NCBI RefSeq assembly: GCF_000801105.2
Contig: NC_079514.1
Coordinates: 28,048,227-28,112,226, forward strand
Length of the DNA stretch: 64,000 bases
Direction: 5' to 3'
From: Raphanus sativus
Taxonomy: Eukaryota; Streptophyta; Magnoliopsida; Brassicales; Brassicaceae
Below are positions 35,499 to 47,369 of this stretch, in pieces; the first letter of the stretch is position 1, and every line of letters begins with the position of its first letter. The notes under the pieces were generated by a model. It was not told where the DNA came from, searched no databases, and was given only the letters and a program-made list of their open reading frames with translations. The translations under genes were made by a program, and so were the position numbers.

Positions 35499-37811
35499 TC
35501 AGTCGGGTTGAGCATGAGGGTTTGTTCCAAAACAAGCTCCACAATCTGACATGTTCAGCTTCAAAACTCTGCTCAACAACCCTTTCACAGCAGCTTCTCC
35601 TTTCTCTTTCAGCTCATCAGTGAGAATAACTCTGACTTTAGAGAAAGATTTAGAGGTACCCTTGCACTTTACCTCATACTCAATGGATTTCTCATCACAC
35701 CAGTGAGGTGTCAAAGTCATAGTAGGATCTCCTTTGACCCTTTTCTTCTGGACTTTCTCTTTCACCCTTGCATTCCCACTGAGTTTCTTGGTATCATTGT
35801 GAGGATCTCCATTCAGAACTTCCTTGAACTCACTGTTTTTACCAAGCTCCTTTCTTGGAACAACCTTCTGCTTTTCTCCACTGAACACTGAGATGCAAGA
35901 GGCGTGTAGTTTCTGGAATCTGGTGGGAACAGCCTGATAAAAGACATTCTTGTTGATGTGGGAGAAGGAGACTCTCTTATTAGGCATATCAACGATTGCT
36001 CCCACTGTAGCCATAAATGTCCTTCCTAAGATCAAAAGCATCTCATGATCCTTGTTCATCTCAACAACCTGAAATTCAGTATGGAGAACGCAGTCCCCAA
36101 CTTGGACACGAAGGTTGCGAATAGTGCCATAAGGAACTGCTCTGGAAGAGTTTGCAAAAGTCAGAGTCACCTGAGAAGGCTCAACCTCAGTAATGTCCAA
36201 CTTGTCTACAATCGCTTTTGAGACAAGATTCACACAAGATCCGGAGTCACAAAGAGCTTTCTCAAATTTTACTCCAGCAATGGAACATGGAAAAGCAAAT
36301 GTTCCAGGGTCATCAACCTTAGGCAATACCTTCAGGTGTCTAGGTGGAATCGGATAGGGAACCTTAGGAACATAAACTCGCACTGGTGGAATATCAGTAG
36401 ATCCGTCGGGAGCGGGAGCAGTCGCGGGAGCAGTTGCGGGAGCAGTCGCGGGAGCAGTCACTCTAGAGCTGGCAGACTGCTCTGTTCTCTGTTCTGCGCC
36501 CAGAACAGTCTCAGCAAACAGTTGTTCCGCTTGTTTTTCCTCAGATTTATCACGTCTCTGCTCGGTTGCATTACAATGCTCAACCCTAGGATTCATCACA
36601 CTTTTTCCACGAATGATCTCTTGCTGTCTTTTAACAGTTTCAGCAGTTTGAGCAAGCTGAACATCTATCTTCTTTATGTGGTTGCTCACAGTATCATATT
36701 TTGAATTCAGCTCGGTGAACATGCTGTCCATCCTGGTGTTGATGTATGTGGTAACCTGATTCAGTGCCTTGACCTGAAGTTGCTGGCTCTGGAGCATCTG
36801 CTGCATCATAATGTTCAGATTTTTCAGATCATCTGGTGGACTGTTCCCTGCAGTCGGAGCACTCGCGGCTGGAACAGTCTGCTGATTGCTCTGCGGGATG
36901 GTGTTCTGATATCCAGATCCTTGTGTCTGGTTGTTCTGCAATAGCTGATCGACCTTAGCTGTTAGCTCATCAATTTTCTGGGTGTGTACACTGTTCCCTC
37001 TCTTGGAGTGGTTGCTCTCCTGATTCTCATTGGCTGAGCTAGCTGCCATGTTCTCAATCAGCTTGAGCGCTCCATCAGTGGTCTGAGTCATGAAGTCTCC
37101 ATTGCTCGAAGAGTTTAGAGCACCTTGGTATTTCCAGTCCACCCCATCATAGAAAATGCCCAGGAGGTAATCATCATCAAATCCATGGTGAGGGCATTCT
37201 CTCTGGTAGTCATTGAAGCGCTCCCATGCGTCACAAAAAGGCTCATCATGAAGCTGTCTGAATGAGGTGATCTTGTTCCTCAATGCAGCTGTTCTCGCCT
37301 TAGAGTAGAAATGGTTGAGGAACGCTGATCGGACCTGTTCCCATGAAGTGAGAGAGCCGGTAGGGAGGGAGTTCAACCACCGTGCAGCTTTTCCATCAAG
37401 AGAGAATGGGAATAGCATGCACTTGATGTAGTCTGGTGGCACACCATTCGCACGAGTAAAACTGCAGACTTTTTCAAAATTCTCAATATGCTCCATTGGA
37501 ATTTCTGCAGAGAGACCAGAGAACACCTTTCTCTGCACCAGATCAATCAAAGAAGGCTTGATCTCGAAGTCCTGCCTGGTGCAGAGTGGAGGAACCATGG
37601 CAGAGCGCGTAGTAGGAATGTTCCGCGGAAGGTTTCTCTCCCCGATTGGAACAGTCTGCGCTGCTTGTTCCTGCCGCGCGAGAGCAGCCTGTTGAGCAGA
37701 TTGTTCTGCAGCTGCTTGCTGAGCTTGGATGGTCTGCTGCATCTGAAGCATCTGCTGTTGCATCAGTTGCATTGCTGCAGCGAGATCATTCTGTTGGCCG
37801 TGATCACCCAT
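35499..37811 (-). CDS. gag-aspartic protease polyprotein of the outer element
   Basis: A 770-residue frame starts at MGDHGQQND (37811). The frame stays open upstream to a TTG at 37892, which is unlikely to be used. A Gln-rich coiled N-terminus (residues about 10-50) precedes the retrotransposon gag domain (about 85-215, with FPFSLDGKAARWLNSLP and WERFNDYQRECPHHGF). A low-complexity linker with a PATA repeat follows (about 452-470), then a retropepsin-like protease with the catalytic motif CDSGSCVN (Asp522) and the later ILGRTFMATVGAIVD. I see no CCHC zinc knuckle. The frame stops at 35499 without any reverse transcriptase, so the product could form particles and be processed but could not replicate its own RNA. 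Confidence 0.9.
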   Translation of the reverse strand: MGDHGQQNDLAAAMQLMQQQMLQMQQTIQAQQAAAEQSAQQAALARQEQAAQTVPIGERNLPRNIPTTRSAMVPPLCTRQDFEIKPSLIDLVQRKVFSGLSAEIPMEHIENFEKVCSFTRANGVPPDYIKCMLFPFSLDGKAARWLNSLPTGSLTSWEQVRSAFLNHFYSKARTAALRNKITSFRQLHDEPFCDAWERFNDYQRECPHHGFDDDYLLGIFYDGVDWKYQGALNSSSNGDFMTQTTDGALKLIENMAASSANENQESNHSKRGNSVHTQKIDELTAKVDQLLQNNQTQGSGYQNTIPQSNQQTVPAASAPTAGNSPPDDLKNLNIMMQQMLQSQQLQVKALNQVTTYINTRMDSMFTELNSKYDTVSNHIKKIDVQLAQTAETVKRQQEIIRGKSVMNPRVEHCNATEQRRDKSEEKQAEQLFAETVLGAEQRTEQSASSRVTAPATAPATAPATAPAPDGSTDIPPVRVYVPKVPYPIPPRHLKVLPKVDDPGTFAFPCSIAGVKFEKALCDSGSCVNLVSKAIVDKLDITEVEPSQVTLTFANSSRAVPYGTIRNLRVQVGDCVLHTEFQVVEMNKDHEMLLILGRTFMATVGAIVDMPNKRVSFSHINKNVFYQAVPTRFQKLHASCISVFSGEKQKVVPRKELGKNSEFKEVLNGDPHNDTKKLSGNARVKEKVQKKRVKGDPTMTLTPHWCDEKSIEYEVKCKGTSKSFSKVRVILTDELKEKGEAAVKGLLSRVLKLNMSDCGACFGTNPHAQPD

Positions 37812-37947
37812 GATGGTGTTGGTTGGCCTTGATTGTTGTCTGTTATGATTTTCTAAACCTTGCGATCTCCTGTAACAAAGAGAAAAGAGCAAGTTAGAGG
37901 TCTTAGACTAAATAAATAACCGAAAAATAAAAGGTAAAAAAAGATGG

Positions 37948-37965
37948 TCCCCGGCAACGGCGCCA
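37948..37965 (-). other. primer-binding site for tRNA-Asp (outer element)
   Basis: The minus strand reads TGGCGCCGTTGCCGGGGA, 18 bases complementary to the 3' end of tRNA-Asp, three bases after the LTR. The next two bases are cc, whereas the tRNA complement continues tc. The match therefore ends where expected, in contrast to the extended copy in the inner element. Confidence 0.92.
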
Positions 37966-37968
37966 AAT

Positions 37969-39157
37969 TGATATTCGTGTTCACGCACACCAATTAACCT
38001 AATGTGCACACTACCACAATCGAATGGTATGTCGATGTAACACTTTAGGATCGAATCCACAAAGCCAACTATTACACTTTATTTTTATGGGATCAATATC
38101 AAGCTAAAACAATATGGGGTTTTGATTGAGGGTAATGTGACAAGCAGCAAATAATGTAAATGTAAATTCAATTTAAAGAAAAGCCAGCCTAGGGTTTCTT
38201 CATCGGGTGCTAAAACTTGTGAGCTGAACAATTATTCAAGTGCTAATAAGAACAGTCTAGAACTCGGATCACTCAAGTAAAACAGCCCACTGTCGTGGTA
38301 CTGCTCCCTATGCTGATCGATCTCACTGTCTAACTGTCGTTGAGGTGAGAAGCGATCGCAAGCAATAGAGATCTGGTCCGATAGGTTCACAGAACACCCT
38401 AATATCTACTTTCGCTGATTAGGGATGCAATGCTCATTCAAAACAGCTCTAGCAACCTATTACACGGTTAATGAACAGGTTAAACCTATGATCTAACATT
38501 AAGCGGCCAGTTTAATGCAAGCAATAAGAACGGTTATGAATGAAGACAATCAAATGATTCACTTATCTATGTTTAGCTCACGAAATTAACACCCTAGAAC
38601 CCTAGACAAGCTAGCCGACTACTCAGCCATGACACAAGAGATCAAAGACATGGATACTGAATAATACTTCATAAAAATAACAGAAACAAAGAGAGGGTTC
38701 AGGATAATCTTCTCTATGGAGAGAGAGATGGAGCCTTCTCCCTTTACAATAAGCAAATCCAATAATCTAAAAGTCTCCAATGATTTCTTGTGTCTAGAAT
38801 AGCGTAGAATGATAATGAGAAAACAGAAAATATGATATATCAAAGCCACAGGCGGCTGGAAGAGAAAAAGAGGATAATTAGGGCAAATCCCGAAATAATA
38901 GTGGTTTCCATAAAAATCTCTGCTGCTGGAACAATCACTCGGGTTGTTCCGCTCGATCAGGAACAATCATCAGACTGTTCTTGGTGAAAATCACCAAACT
39001 GCACTGTTTTCTGCCTCTTTTGTTCCAGCATGTCCATCTCCCATCCAGTGCAACTCCAGACCTGTAATGACTCGAAAAGGACTAGAAAGACTCGATAAAG
39101 ACTTGAAAACCAATTATTAAACATATATACAATGATGTATAAAAACACCATATATCA
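37969..39157 (-). repeat. 5' LTR of the outer element (complete)
   Basis: On the minus strand it begins TGATATATGGTG at 39157 and ends CGAATATCA at 37969. Its beginning is similar to the LTR start of the inner element, showing shared ancestry. It includes the uninterrupted ataat site (38704-38708) that the inner element used in the other LTR. Confidence 0.9.
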
Positions 39158-39179
39158 TTAGTATTCTGCGTTTGTGGTA

Positions 39180-39950
39180 CATGAATGCTCCAAATCATTT
39201 GCACAAGCTGGCAATTCTTCTGGTTCTGAAACCATCTTCAGCAATTGAGAACAATCGGTTGCAAACGTAATTTGAAACTGTCGTAAGTTCCTCATGCACT
39301 CCATTGCCCAAAGTAGCTAGCGTTTTTACCTCCGCATGAAGAGGAGAGAGACTCGCCCTGACATTTCGTGCCACCCCCAACAAACCATCAAAACCTTCTA
39401 GAGTACTATACCAAATTTGTCCTGAAAATAAATCATTTTCTTTCCAAGAACTATCTGTAAAACACCATCGCCTTGAATTGACTGTATGTTCGTTACCTCT
39501 ACCTGATGTGTTGCTCTTTGTATGTTCAAGTGCCTCACCCAAATTGTTGATTCTGTTTTTGCAAATTTAAGTGTTTTCCTAGGATCTATGTTCAGATTAT
39601 TGAAAACTTTGTTATTTCTTATTTTTCTAATGTACCATAGTATCCATGCAAACCGGTGATCATCCATTTTCGGGAGAATTCTCTAGAAAAGATGATCCAT
39701 ATTTGTGAAGAGATAATTAGTTGAAAAAATAGCAGGATTTGATGGTATCCTTAAGAGCGCCCAAACCTAAAATGATGGATGGCATTCGAAAAATATATGG
39801 TTTATCGATTCCTCCAAAGCTCCGCATCTAGCACAGCTTATATCCCTTTACATCCCTTTCACTTGAAGATTTTTCTTTACTGCTATACATCATGTCATCA
39901 ATTGCAATAAAAAGAATATTTTATCTTCGGGTGGCAATGTACTTTTCAGC
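39180..39950 (-). pseudogene. LINE fragment: zinc-binding and RNase H-like domains
   Basis: Reading leftward from about 39950, the minus strand gives a zinc knuckle CARCGALEESINHIFFEC (about 39840-39780). A stop-interrupted linker comes next, then DDHRFAWILWYIRKIRNNKVF (39660-39600). An RNase H-like part follows, with CFTDSSWKENDLFSG and HAEVKTLATL spread over more than one frame. It is the C-terminal part of a non-LTR retrotransposon protein with several breaks, and it lies just outside the target-site duplication of the outer gypsy element. Confidence 0.75.
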
Positions 39951-42442
39951 AGAACGTTTTCAATATATCAAATGTGAATCAAAACACTACTGGTGATGTT
40001 TCCTTGTCTTGCCCGTTCTACTGGTGAGAGGCTTTTTCACTAAATGTGATCAACTCCAATCAGTTATAATCATATTTAGCTACTGGATATCCTGATTGGT
40101 TAGAGTATCTCTTTGCTAGTGAGAAACTCATGCTCAATACTTAACTATGCATTCTCAAAGGAAAATATATTATCGAAGTATATAATTTTAAGGTTTTTCT
40201 GGTTTGTGATGATAGCCTTTATGTGTTATATCAAGTACTCTGAAGTGCGTTAGGTGTTCGTTGTGTGCTAGATGAATGTATAACACCCAGCTGTATATGT
40301 GGATGTTTAAACGGGGCATATACACATATATAATTTTATACAAAATATAAGTATAAAATTAATATATATACATCAGTTTGAAACAAAACTAAACAAAAAT
40401 ATATTTTCAATACAATTTTATGTATAAATATATAGTTTAACATATATAAATAGATTTAAACTACAAAATTTAAAACCATTTTAAATATATAAAGATAACA
40501 ATCTTAAAATAATTTTGCAACAATTAAACTAATATCTACAATCATATAAATACATAAAATAAGTAAAATTAATATAAATAATAAAATTAATAAAATGTAA
40601 TATTAATATTAATAGTTTATTTTTTTTTTAATTATTAATGTTTAAAATCCGCCTAGGCGTCCGCATAAACCGCATAACGTTTGTCTAAATGCCATTATGC
40701 GTCCGAATTTGATAAATACGTGTAAAACACTGTATAACTTAAAAAACAGTACGGTCGGTTACCGTATAGCGCCTAGGCGGGCGCCTAGACCGTATTTTAG
40801 AATGATGGTTATATCTCTTTTCAAGTTTCAACGGTAAATGATTGTTGGTTGGATTATTGTTTAGGATATTTCCAACAAGACACCAAAAGACTAAATTTGG
40901 TGTAATTCTCTAACAAAACACCAAAACTGACACTATTCTATTAAAATTGGTGTAATGTGAATAGTGTTACACCAAATTTAATGTAATACTATTCACTGCA
41001 CCAAATCTTTAGAATACACATTTTAATAATATAGTTCAATTACTACAAGATTTGTAGTTAAACATAAATATATTATATTATTGTATTTTTAATCTATTTT
41101 GAGTGTTAATTTTTTATGTAAATTTGGTATCATTATTAAAGATGATAAAAATAATGACATAATAATATCAAATTTGATATAATTTTTATATTAGATTTAG
41201 TGTCATTGTTAGAGATGCATTTATAACATAAGTTTAAACATTTTAGTTAATGAGAAACAAATATCACAAAAAGGTAATATATTTACGACTTCTCCCCCTC
41301 GAGAGTTTTCCTGAGATATTAGTGGGAGAATAACTTTTAAAGACTTGAAGAATTTATAGATTCTATTGTTATTGGTTTATTGATTCTTAAAGTCTTAATC
41401 AAATCTTTTTTTATTGGTGTGATAATTTTATAATTCTCTTTAAATCTTTAGTTATTGGTGTAGTGATTTTGTAATTCATTGTAGAATCTTTTGTTATTCA
41501 AAAAGTTGAGTATTTCAAGATTTTACAATTCTATTAAACTCTTGTGTTATTGAAACAATAATTCTTCACACTTTAACTCAGTTATAGATAGTATTCTCAA
41601 AATTTGGATAACAAAATTATTTCAAAAAGTTATGCCATAGTATAAAGACATAAATCCATTATGTCAACAAAAAAAGACAAAGATTGAACGATGACATTAT
41701 AGAATATTTAACATATCTTTCAAAAAGTTAATACCATGGAAATTGATATAAAATAACAAAACCCAAATATTTCATTTACATGTAACATGTCTTATAAAAA
41801 GTTAATACAATAGAAATTGATATACTATATATATTTATATACCTTACTGTTAACGTTAATACCATATAAATTATTAAAAAACAAAACCCAGTTTTTCCAT
41901 ATACGTCTTTCAAAAAGTTAATACCATAAAAATTGATATACCATATATATTTTTATAGACCTGTTAAAGTTAATAAATATAAATTATAAAATAACTTTAC
42001 ATAAACAATAAAAAAATCAATGTGAGCCTCTGAAAATCAATGACAACTATAAAAGTTATATGGATTCTACAAATATGTATGCACATGTTTGTTAAAGCCC
42101 ATGAAGACTTTCCAATTCATTAAAAATCTATCAACTTTTCAAATCTATGGAATCTTCGTAGATTTGTATTTTTGTAAATAAACATAAATATATTATATTA
42201 TTTGTATTTTTAAATTATTTTTAGTGTTAGTTTTTGATATAAAATTTGGTGTCATTGTTTAAAACGATAAAAAACTATGGCATAAAAAATAACATATTTG
42301 ATATAATTTTTACATTAAATTTAGTGTTATTGTTAGAGATGTCTTTATACATTTTAGTTAATGAGAAACAAAGATGACAAAAAAAAAGACAATGTATTTA
42401 TGGCTTCTTCCCTGGAGAGTTCTCCTGAAATATTAATCGATA
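39951..42442. other. AT-rich repeat-derived DNA without genes
   Basis: Two palindromic words with the core cgcctaggcg stand at about 40652-40661 and 40769-40778. About 300 bp at 41030-41330 and 42160-42430 are diverged direct repeats (aaacataaatatattatatt ... gttaatgagaaacaaa ... gagagtt-tcctga). Between them, 41335-42000 contains short subrepeats such as ttattggtgt and caaaaagttaataccat. No open frame of interest. Confidence 0.55.
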
Positions 42443-42475
42443 CTAGATCTTTTCACTGCGCTACGCGCGGCTTAT
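42443..42475 (-). mobile_element. Helitron-like 3' terminus (minus strand)
   Basis: On the minus strand a hairpin, gcgcgtagcgc, is followed about ten bases later by gatCTAG and T, ending at 42443. It would belong to an element extending to the right, possibly one into which the Helitron at 42866 was inserted. Its own 5' end was not found. Confidence 0.5.
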
Positions 42476-42865
42476 GCTTTTAATGTTATCCTTTATTAGT
42501 TTATATATACAGTTATATTTGGTGAAGTAGAAATAAAATAATTATAATCAAAATTTAAAATATTTTTTTAATATGTGTAAAAAATCCAAATATAATTAAT
42601 ACTTTAGAAATTTATAATCACTATAAGTTAGAAAAAACTTCACCATGCAGTTCCGAGCTGAGCTAATATAAAATATATCAAATTTCGATTAGATTAATTT
42701 TTGAAAAAACTTATGTAAATATATGTTCACAATATAAATATAAATTAAAAAATTAATGTATAAAAATATTATATTCACAGTAAAGTATATATTTAATTTT
42801 TTTTTAATTTTAAATGTTTGATGTTATTTTTCATTTTACACTTAAAATGCTTTTGCATTTTTGTA

Positions 42866-44933
42866 TCCCCTAGTCTATATTTGAGAAGTGATTTTGCCAC
42901 ATGTCTTCTCTACAATCGTTTTCACAAAAAAATTGTGACGTGGCTATTAAGATTGATGACATGTCATATAGTTAAATATGACATGGACAATTACATTTAA
43001 TGCTGATATATATTTTTGGAATTTTTTGTAAAATATGGCAATAACTCATATATTACATTTAATATTAATTTATATTTTTGTAAACTTTGTAGAATATGGT
43101 AATAACTCATAAATCATCACTAAAATAAATATATTCAAATATGACATTTAGAATTTCGAAATATTATATAAGTTTACTTTTATAATTATAAAAATTTTAT
43201 TATCTAAAAGTTTCTAAATTAAAAAAAAATTAAATCGTAATATCATTAGTTTCTTTTAGATATCTACAAATTATGTAAATATTATTTAGTTTTAATTTTT
43301 GATAACTATACAATTTTATATGATTTTTAGTAATTTAGTACAAGTTGATTTAATACATTTAACCAAATGAAATAAATAAATTTTTTATCTAAGATTTTAA
43401 CTTTATAAATATACATATATATTCTTAAATACTATAATTTAAAATAAAAAATATTTTCCCTTAATTTTATGCTTAATTAATGGTATTTATATTAATTATT
43501 GGTAAAAGTAATAAAATATATAATATTAATAAATTACATTTTAAAATATAAAATTTAACTTTCAAAAAATTCATCACTACACATGGTGCAGGAAAACACC
43601 TAAATTAATAATTGTGACATGGCTACTAAAATTGATGACATGTTTTAAAGATTAATATGACATGAAAAATTATATTTAATGCTAATCTATATTTTCGGTA
43701 AAATTTTTAAAATATGGTAATAACTCATATATTACATTTATTGTCGATTTATATTTTTGGACTTTTTTTAAACATGGTAATAACTCATAAATCATCATTA
43801 AAATAAATATATTCAATTATGGCATTTCAAATTTCGGATTATCATTTAAATTAAAAATATTTCAAAAATATATACATATTTTTAGAAAATTATTAAAAAA
43901 AAATCATAAAATCAAATTAAATCGTAAAATCATTAGTTTCTTATATATATCTACAGATTTTATAAATATTTTTTAATTTTAATTTTTGACAATAAAGCAA
44001 TTTTACATATTGATTTAATATATTTAATTAAAATAAATAGATAGGAAAATGTACCTAAGATTATAATTTTAAATATATACATGCACATTCTTAAATATAA
44101 TTCAAAATAAAAAAAATATTTTTATCTTAATTTTAATGTTCAGTTAAATCAAATTTGTATTAAAATATTTATAAGAAAAAGAAAATTTATAATATTAATA
44201 AAATAATTTAGACATTTTTCTATAAGATAATAATATTTCTAGAATATAAAAGATTGATTATACATAAACATATATAAATTATCTATCAAATTTTAAAATA
44301 TAGACTTATATATTTTATCAAAAACATATATAAATTATACATAATATATTTATGAACCTAAGGTAAACTAAAAATAATGTAATTAGCAAAATCGTTTTAT
44401 TTTAGTCTAATTATAACCAAAACATTATGATTAAAAAATGATATAGCCCAATATACCAAATGCAAGTAATGATATCAACCAAAATATGAACAACTAAATC
44501 AACCAATTATTATGACGTATCTATTTTGCATATATTCATATACGTGAATAAATTTTCAATATTTTACAAGTTATGTTTATTAATGAATATCTGATTTACT
44601 TTTTTTATTTTTCTAAAATAAGATATATCAAATTATGCAAAATTTTATGAAATATATTTACAAATATAAGAGGATAAACTGAATTATCTACTAATACGAT
44701 AATTTTAACCTAATGAGAAAAATCATCATTAATTTAACCGTCTATATACAACTCAAAATAAATAAAAAATAAAAAGTTGAAATAATACAAAATATCATAC
44801 TTAAAACATAAAAATATTTAATACAATTTTTATACATACAAATAAAATATTACTTAAAACATATAAACAAACAAAGTAAAGTACTTATTTGTAAATATTT
44901 ATTTCCGTGCATGAGCACGGGAGAATCACCTAG
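42866..44933 (+). mobile_element. non-autonomous Helitron, about 2.07 kb
   Basis: The 5' end reads A|TCCCCTAGTCTATATTTGAG at 42866. The 3' end has the hairpin ccgtgc-atga-gcacgg (44905-44920), nine bases of spacer and CTAG|T, ending at 44933. Insertion between A and T, a TC start and a CTRR end with an upstream hairpin are the defining Helitron features. The interior is AT-rich with no helicase. About 600 bp (from aattgtgacgtggctatt at about 42930, and again from 43607) are tandemly duplicated inside it. Confidence 0.8.
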
Positions 44934-46029
44934 TACCCCATATAATCGAATAGGAACAATATAGAACTTGTATCAATAAAATTTAATTATTACACATACG
45001 GTGAAATCATATGTTCTTCATATTTTTACATAAAACATACACCAAAATATATAAATCTAAAAATGACATATTTGTAAATTAAATAAATATGAAAACGCTA
45101 ACATTATTAAGTTATAGAAATTTTACTGTTTTGGAAATGGAAGGAGTATAAATTAAACCTCAAGTTTTAAAATAAATTAACTTTTTGTTTATATTATATC
45201 TTTTTGTCATCATTATATCCTTTTTTGTTTATATTATATCATTTATTTGTTTTGATATAATATTTGGAAAATTTAGAGTGAAATATTTTGAAAGATATTT
45301 TTTTTGTTTGGAATATCAATAATTTATATGTAAACATAGTTACAGTTTCTATTAATCTTTTAATAATAAAAAAAAATCTTTTAATAATCATGTTTAAACT
45401 TTTTTAAGAGTTCACATACTATATATTTATTAAGTTTTTATTTTTTAATTGTTTTATGTATATAATATATTTTTTATACATCATCTGATTTAATTTTAAG
45501 TTATTATTTAAAGAATAGGTTAATAACCTTACTTTCATATACATATATATATATATATATTCATAAATGTGTAAGTATTTTGAATATTGAAATCTGCTAA
45601 TTTTATGACCAATAAATTTCAATAATCTTTAAATTCTGAAGCTGTAAATTATTTTCAATAGATGCCAAAAAATAATTATTTTGAATAAACTTAATAAAGA
45701 CAATACTTTTAGAACAATAAACAATACATGTCACCATTTCCAGAAAACATTGGAACCACACTTGTACGTTGGAACCACACTTGAAACATTGGAATCTCGT
45801 ATACCAATTGTCAAAGATTAGATATACAACTATAACACACCTATGGTTATAAAAAAAACACACACACACACACTTTGGTTATTTTTTTGAAAGTTTTCCA
45901 TTGATTTTACTATTGTTTTCCTCCAGCGAGGAGCTTCTTCAAATAAGCTGGCCAAGTTGTTAATGTTACAATGGCTATAGGACGCGATGGCCAACAGAGT
46001 AACAGAGTATCGGAATCATCAAACCAAGC
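44934..46029. other. AT-rich intergenic DNA with microsatellites
   Basis: No gene is supported. An (AT)n tract lies at about 45541-45560 and a (CA)n tract at about 45856-45872. A 20-bp phrase (ttggaaccacacttg) is repeated near 45750-45785. Confidence 0.5.
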
Positions 46030-46360
46030 TTGGTTGGGGCTCCGGACAGACTGGTGTGGCTTAAGATTCCATTAGGAGATTATAGCACTAAATCTGGGTA
46101 TCTTTCTGCGCTGGAATGCAAAGATCAAGAGTCCCTAACTTCTCAGAATCATCAAACCAACTGGTATAAGGACGTCTGGAACATCAAAGCAGCACCAAAA
46201 GTTAAATTGTTTGTCTGGAAAGCACTCCACAACGCTTTTACCTGTAGGGTGAAAGTCTCCAGCGTCGCCATATTGTCATCGATCCTTGTGTCCTACTGAT
46301 GATCAGCCTTCTTTCCTCTTTATCAGTTTCGCTATGTTGGCTCCATGAGACCAAGCGATC
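46030..46360 (+). pseudogene. LINE fragment: zf-RVT region
   Basis: The plus-strand frame reads DRLVWLKIPLGDYSTKSGY, then DVWNIKAAPKVKLFVWKALHNA. This is the classic start of the zinc-binding region after the reverse transcriptase of plant LINEs (W-x-x-S/N-G-x-Y/F-S-V-K-S-A-Y ... W-K-L-x-x-x-P-K-x-K-x-F-x-W). The frame breaks soon after, before the zinc knuckle. Only about 110 residues remain. Confidence 0.75.
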
Positions 46361-46942
46361 TTGGTTCATGTTTGTTCAAGGCACTGTGAAACATGATGCT
46401 CTACATAACTAAATATAACTCAATTTATCTTCTCCTTCCTGAACACCCTGCATAACCCAATACCCACAGCCATCAGAAACAAACAATATTAATAGACAGA
46501 ACAATTTTCTATATACAATGCAATCAAAAAATCAATTCATGTAATCGATACAAATCAATAATAATATTGTATACTCCCACCTTTTCGGTGGATTTAATAT
46601 TATGTATTGAAAATTGATTAAAGCAACAAAATAGGAACAAATACGGAACTACTAATAAGATTTTAGTTGATATCTTTTAAAATAATTTGCATAACTGTCT
46701 GAATATAGAAAACTAATCATCACAAACTCTATAAAACTTCCATTACAAACGCTTGACATTTTCATCAACAATGTGACACTATTGATTCATACATATGGTC
46801 TTTAACATACCTTCTGAACATTATTTCTAAAAACATATATAGAGTTAAAAAAATTATGTTAAAATATGTTTTTAGATCAATCTCATCTCTCTCAAGCAGT
46901 AACACTTTTTGTAAAAGCAAAAGAGAGGAGATATGAACATAC
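46361..46942. other. intergenic, no supported gene
   Basis: AT-rich. I looked on the minus strand for the second exon of a boron transporter following the fragment at 46943-47052 and did not find the conserved APTTY-type sequence. Confidence 0.5.
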
Positions 46943-47052
46943 CTTAATCCAGATCTGAAACCACTGCTCCAATCATGCTTGTAGGATTTAAGTCTCCCAA
47001 TGACATCATATCTTATGCCCTGAAAATGGACAAAGCTCTTTGCCTCGGCCAT
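46943..47052 (-). pseudogene. boron transporter-like first-exon fragment
   Basis: From the ATG at 47052 the minus strand encodes MAEAKSFVHFQGIRYDVIGR followed by LKSYKHDWSSGFRSGLR, ending at a GT donor (46943|46942). The pattern F-x-G-I-x-x-D-x-x-G-R-x-x-x-Y-K-x-D-W-x-x-G-x-x-x-G is how plant BOR-type boron exporters begin (bicarbonate-transporter-like family). No later exon follows, so this is a fragment. It lies in the same orientation 318 bp downstream of the DCD fragment, which is an unrelated gene. Confidence 0.6.
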
Positions 47053-47369
47053 TTAGATTAAGTGGGTTCAATCTGAAAGGTTGATAGTAGTCCTACAGGT
47101 TTAATACTTTTCTAGTATCTGAAGCTGGTTTTTGCTCTGAAAGTCAGTAGAACTAAACTAAACAAAGTTGGAATCAACTATTTTTAATCACTTTATGAAA
47201 GTGAATATTCAGTTTACTAAGAAACTCAGATCCAACTATGATCATCTATGTAACTACCTAAAGCCAGAACCAGGTATAATATCACAGAATAAAACGAAAT
47301 CAAATCATCAATGAAGGGTAAAGCCAAAACCATTTTATGATAGGGGGCATAAGAAGGAAGAGAGCAAAC

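Larger units (their letters stand above)
25822..39162 (-). mobile_element. outer Athila-type Ty3/gypsy retrotransposon, gag-protease only, interrupted by a nested element
   Basis: The 5-bp duplication ttagt occurs at 25822-25826 and 39158-39162. The element runs on the minus strand. Its 5' LTR is 37969-39157, the tRNA-Asp-type primer-binding site 37948-37965, and the gag-protease frame 37811-35499. A noncoding 3' part reaches about 34459, followed by a 3' LTR made of 34458-34288 plus 26551-25827, split by the inner element. Reverse transcriptase, RNase H and integrase are absent, with no remnant: the gag-protease frame passes directly into sequence that in the inner element follows pol. The polypurine tract and roughly the first 280 bp of the 3' LTR are also missing. 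It needs helper proteins and, without its polypurine tract, is probably dead. Confidence 0.85.

Noticed and set aside
37812..37892. 27 extra residues at the gag N-terminus
   Set aside because: They need a TTG start, and the segment contains a splice-acceptor-like ttgttacag; the first ATG is at 37811.
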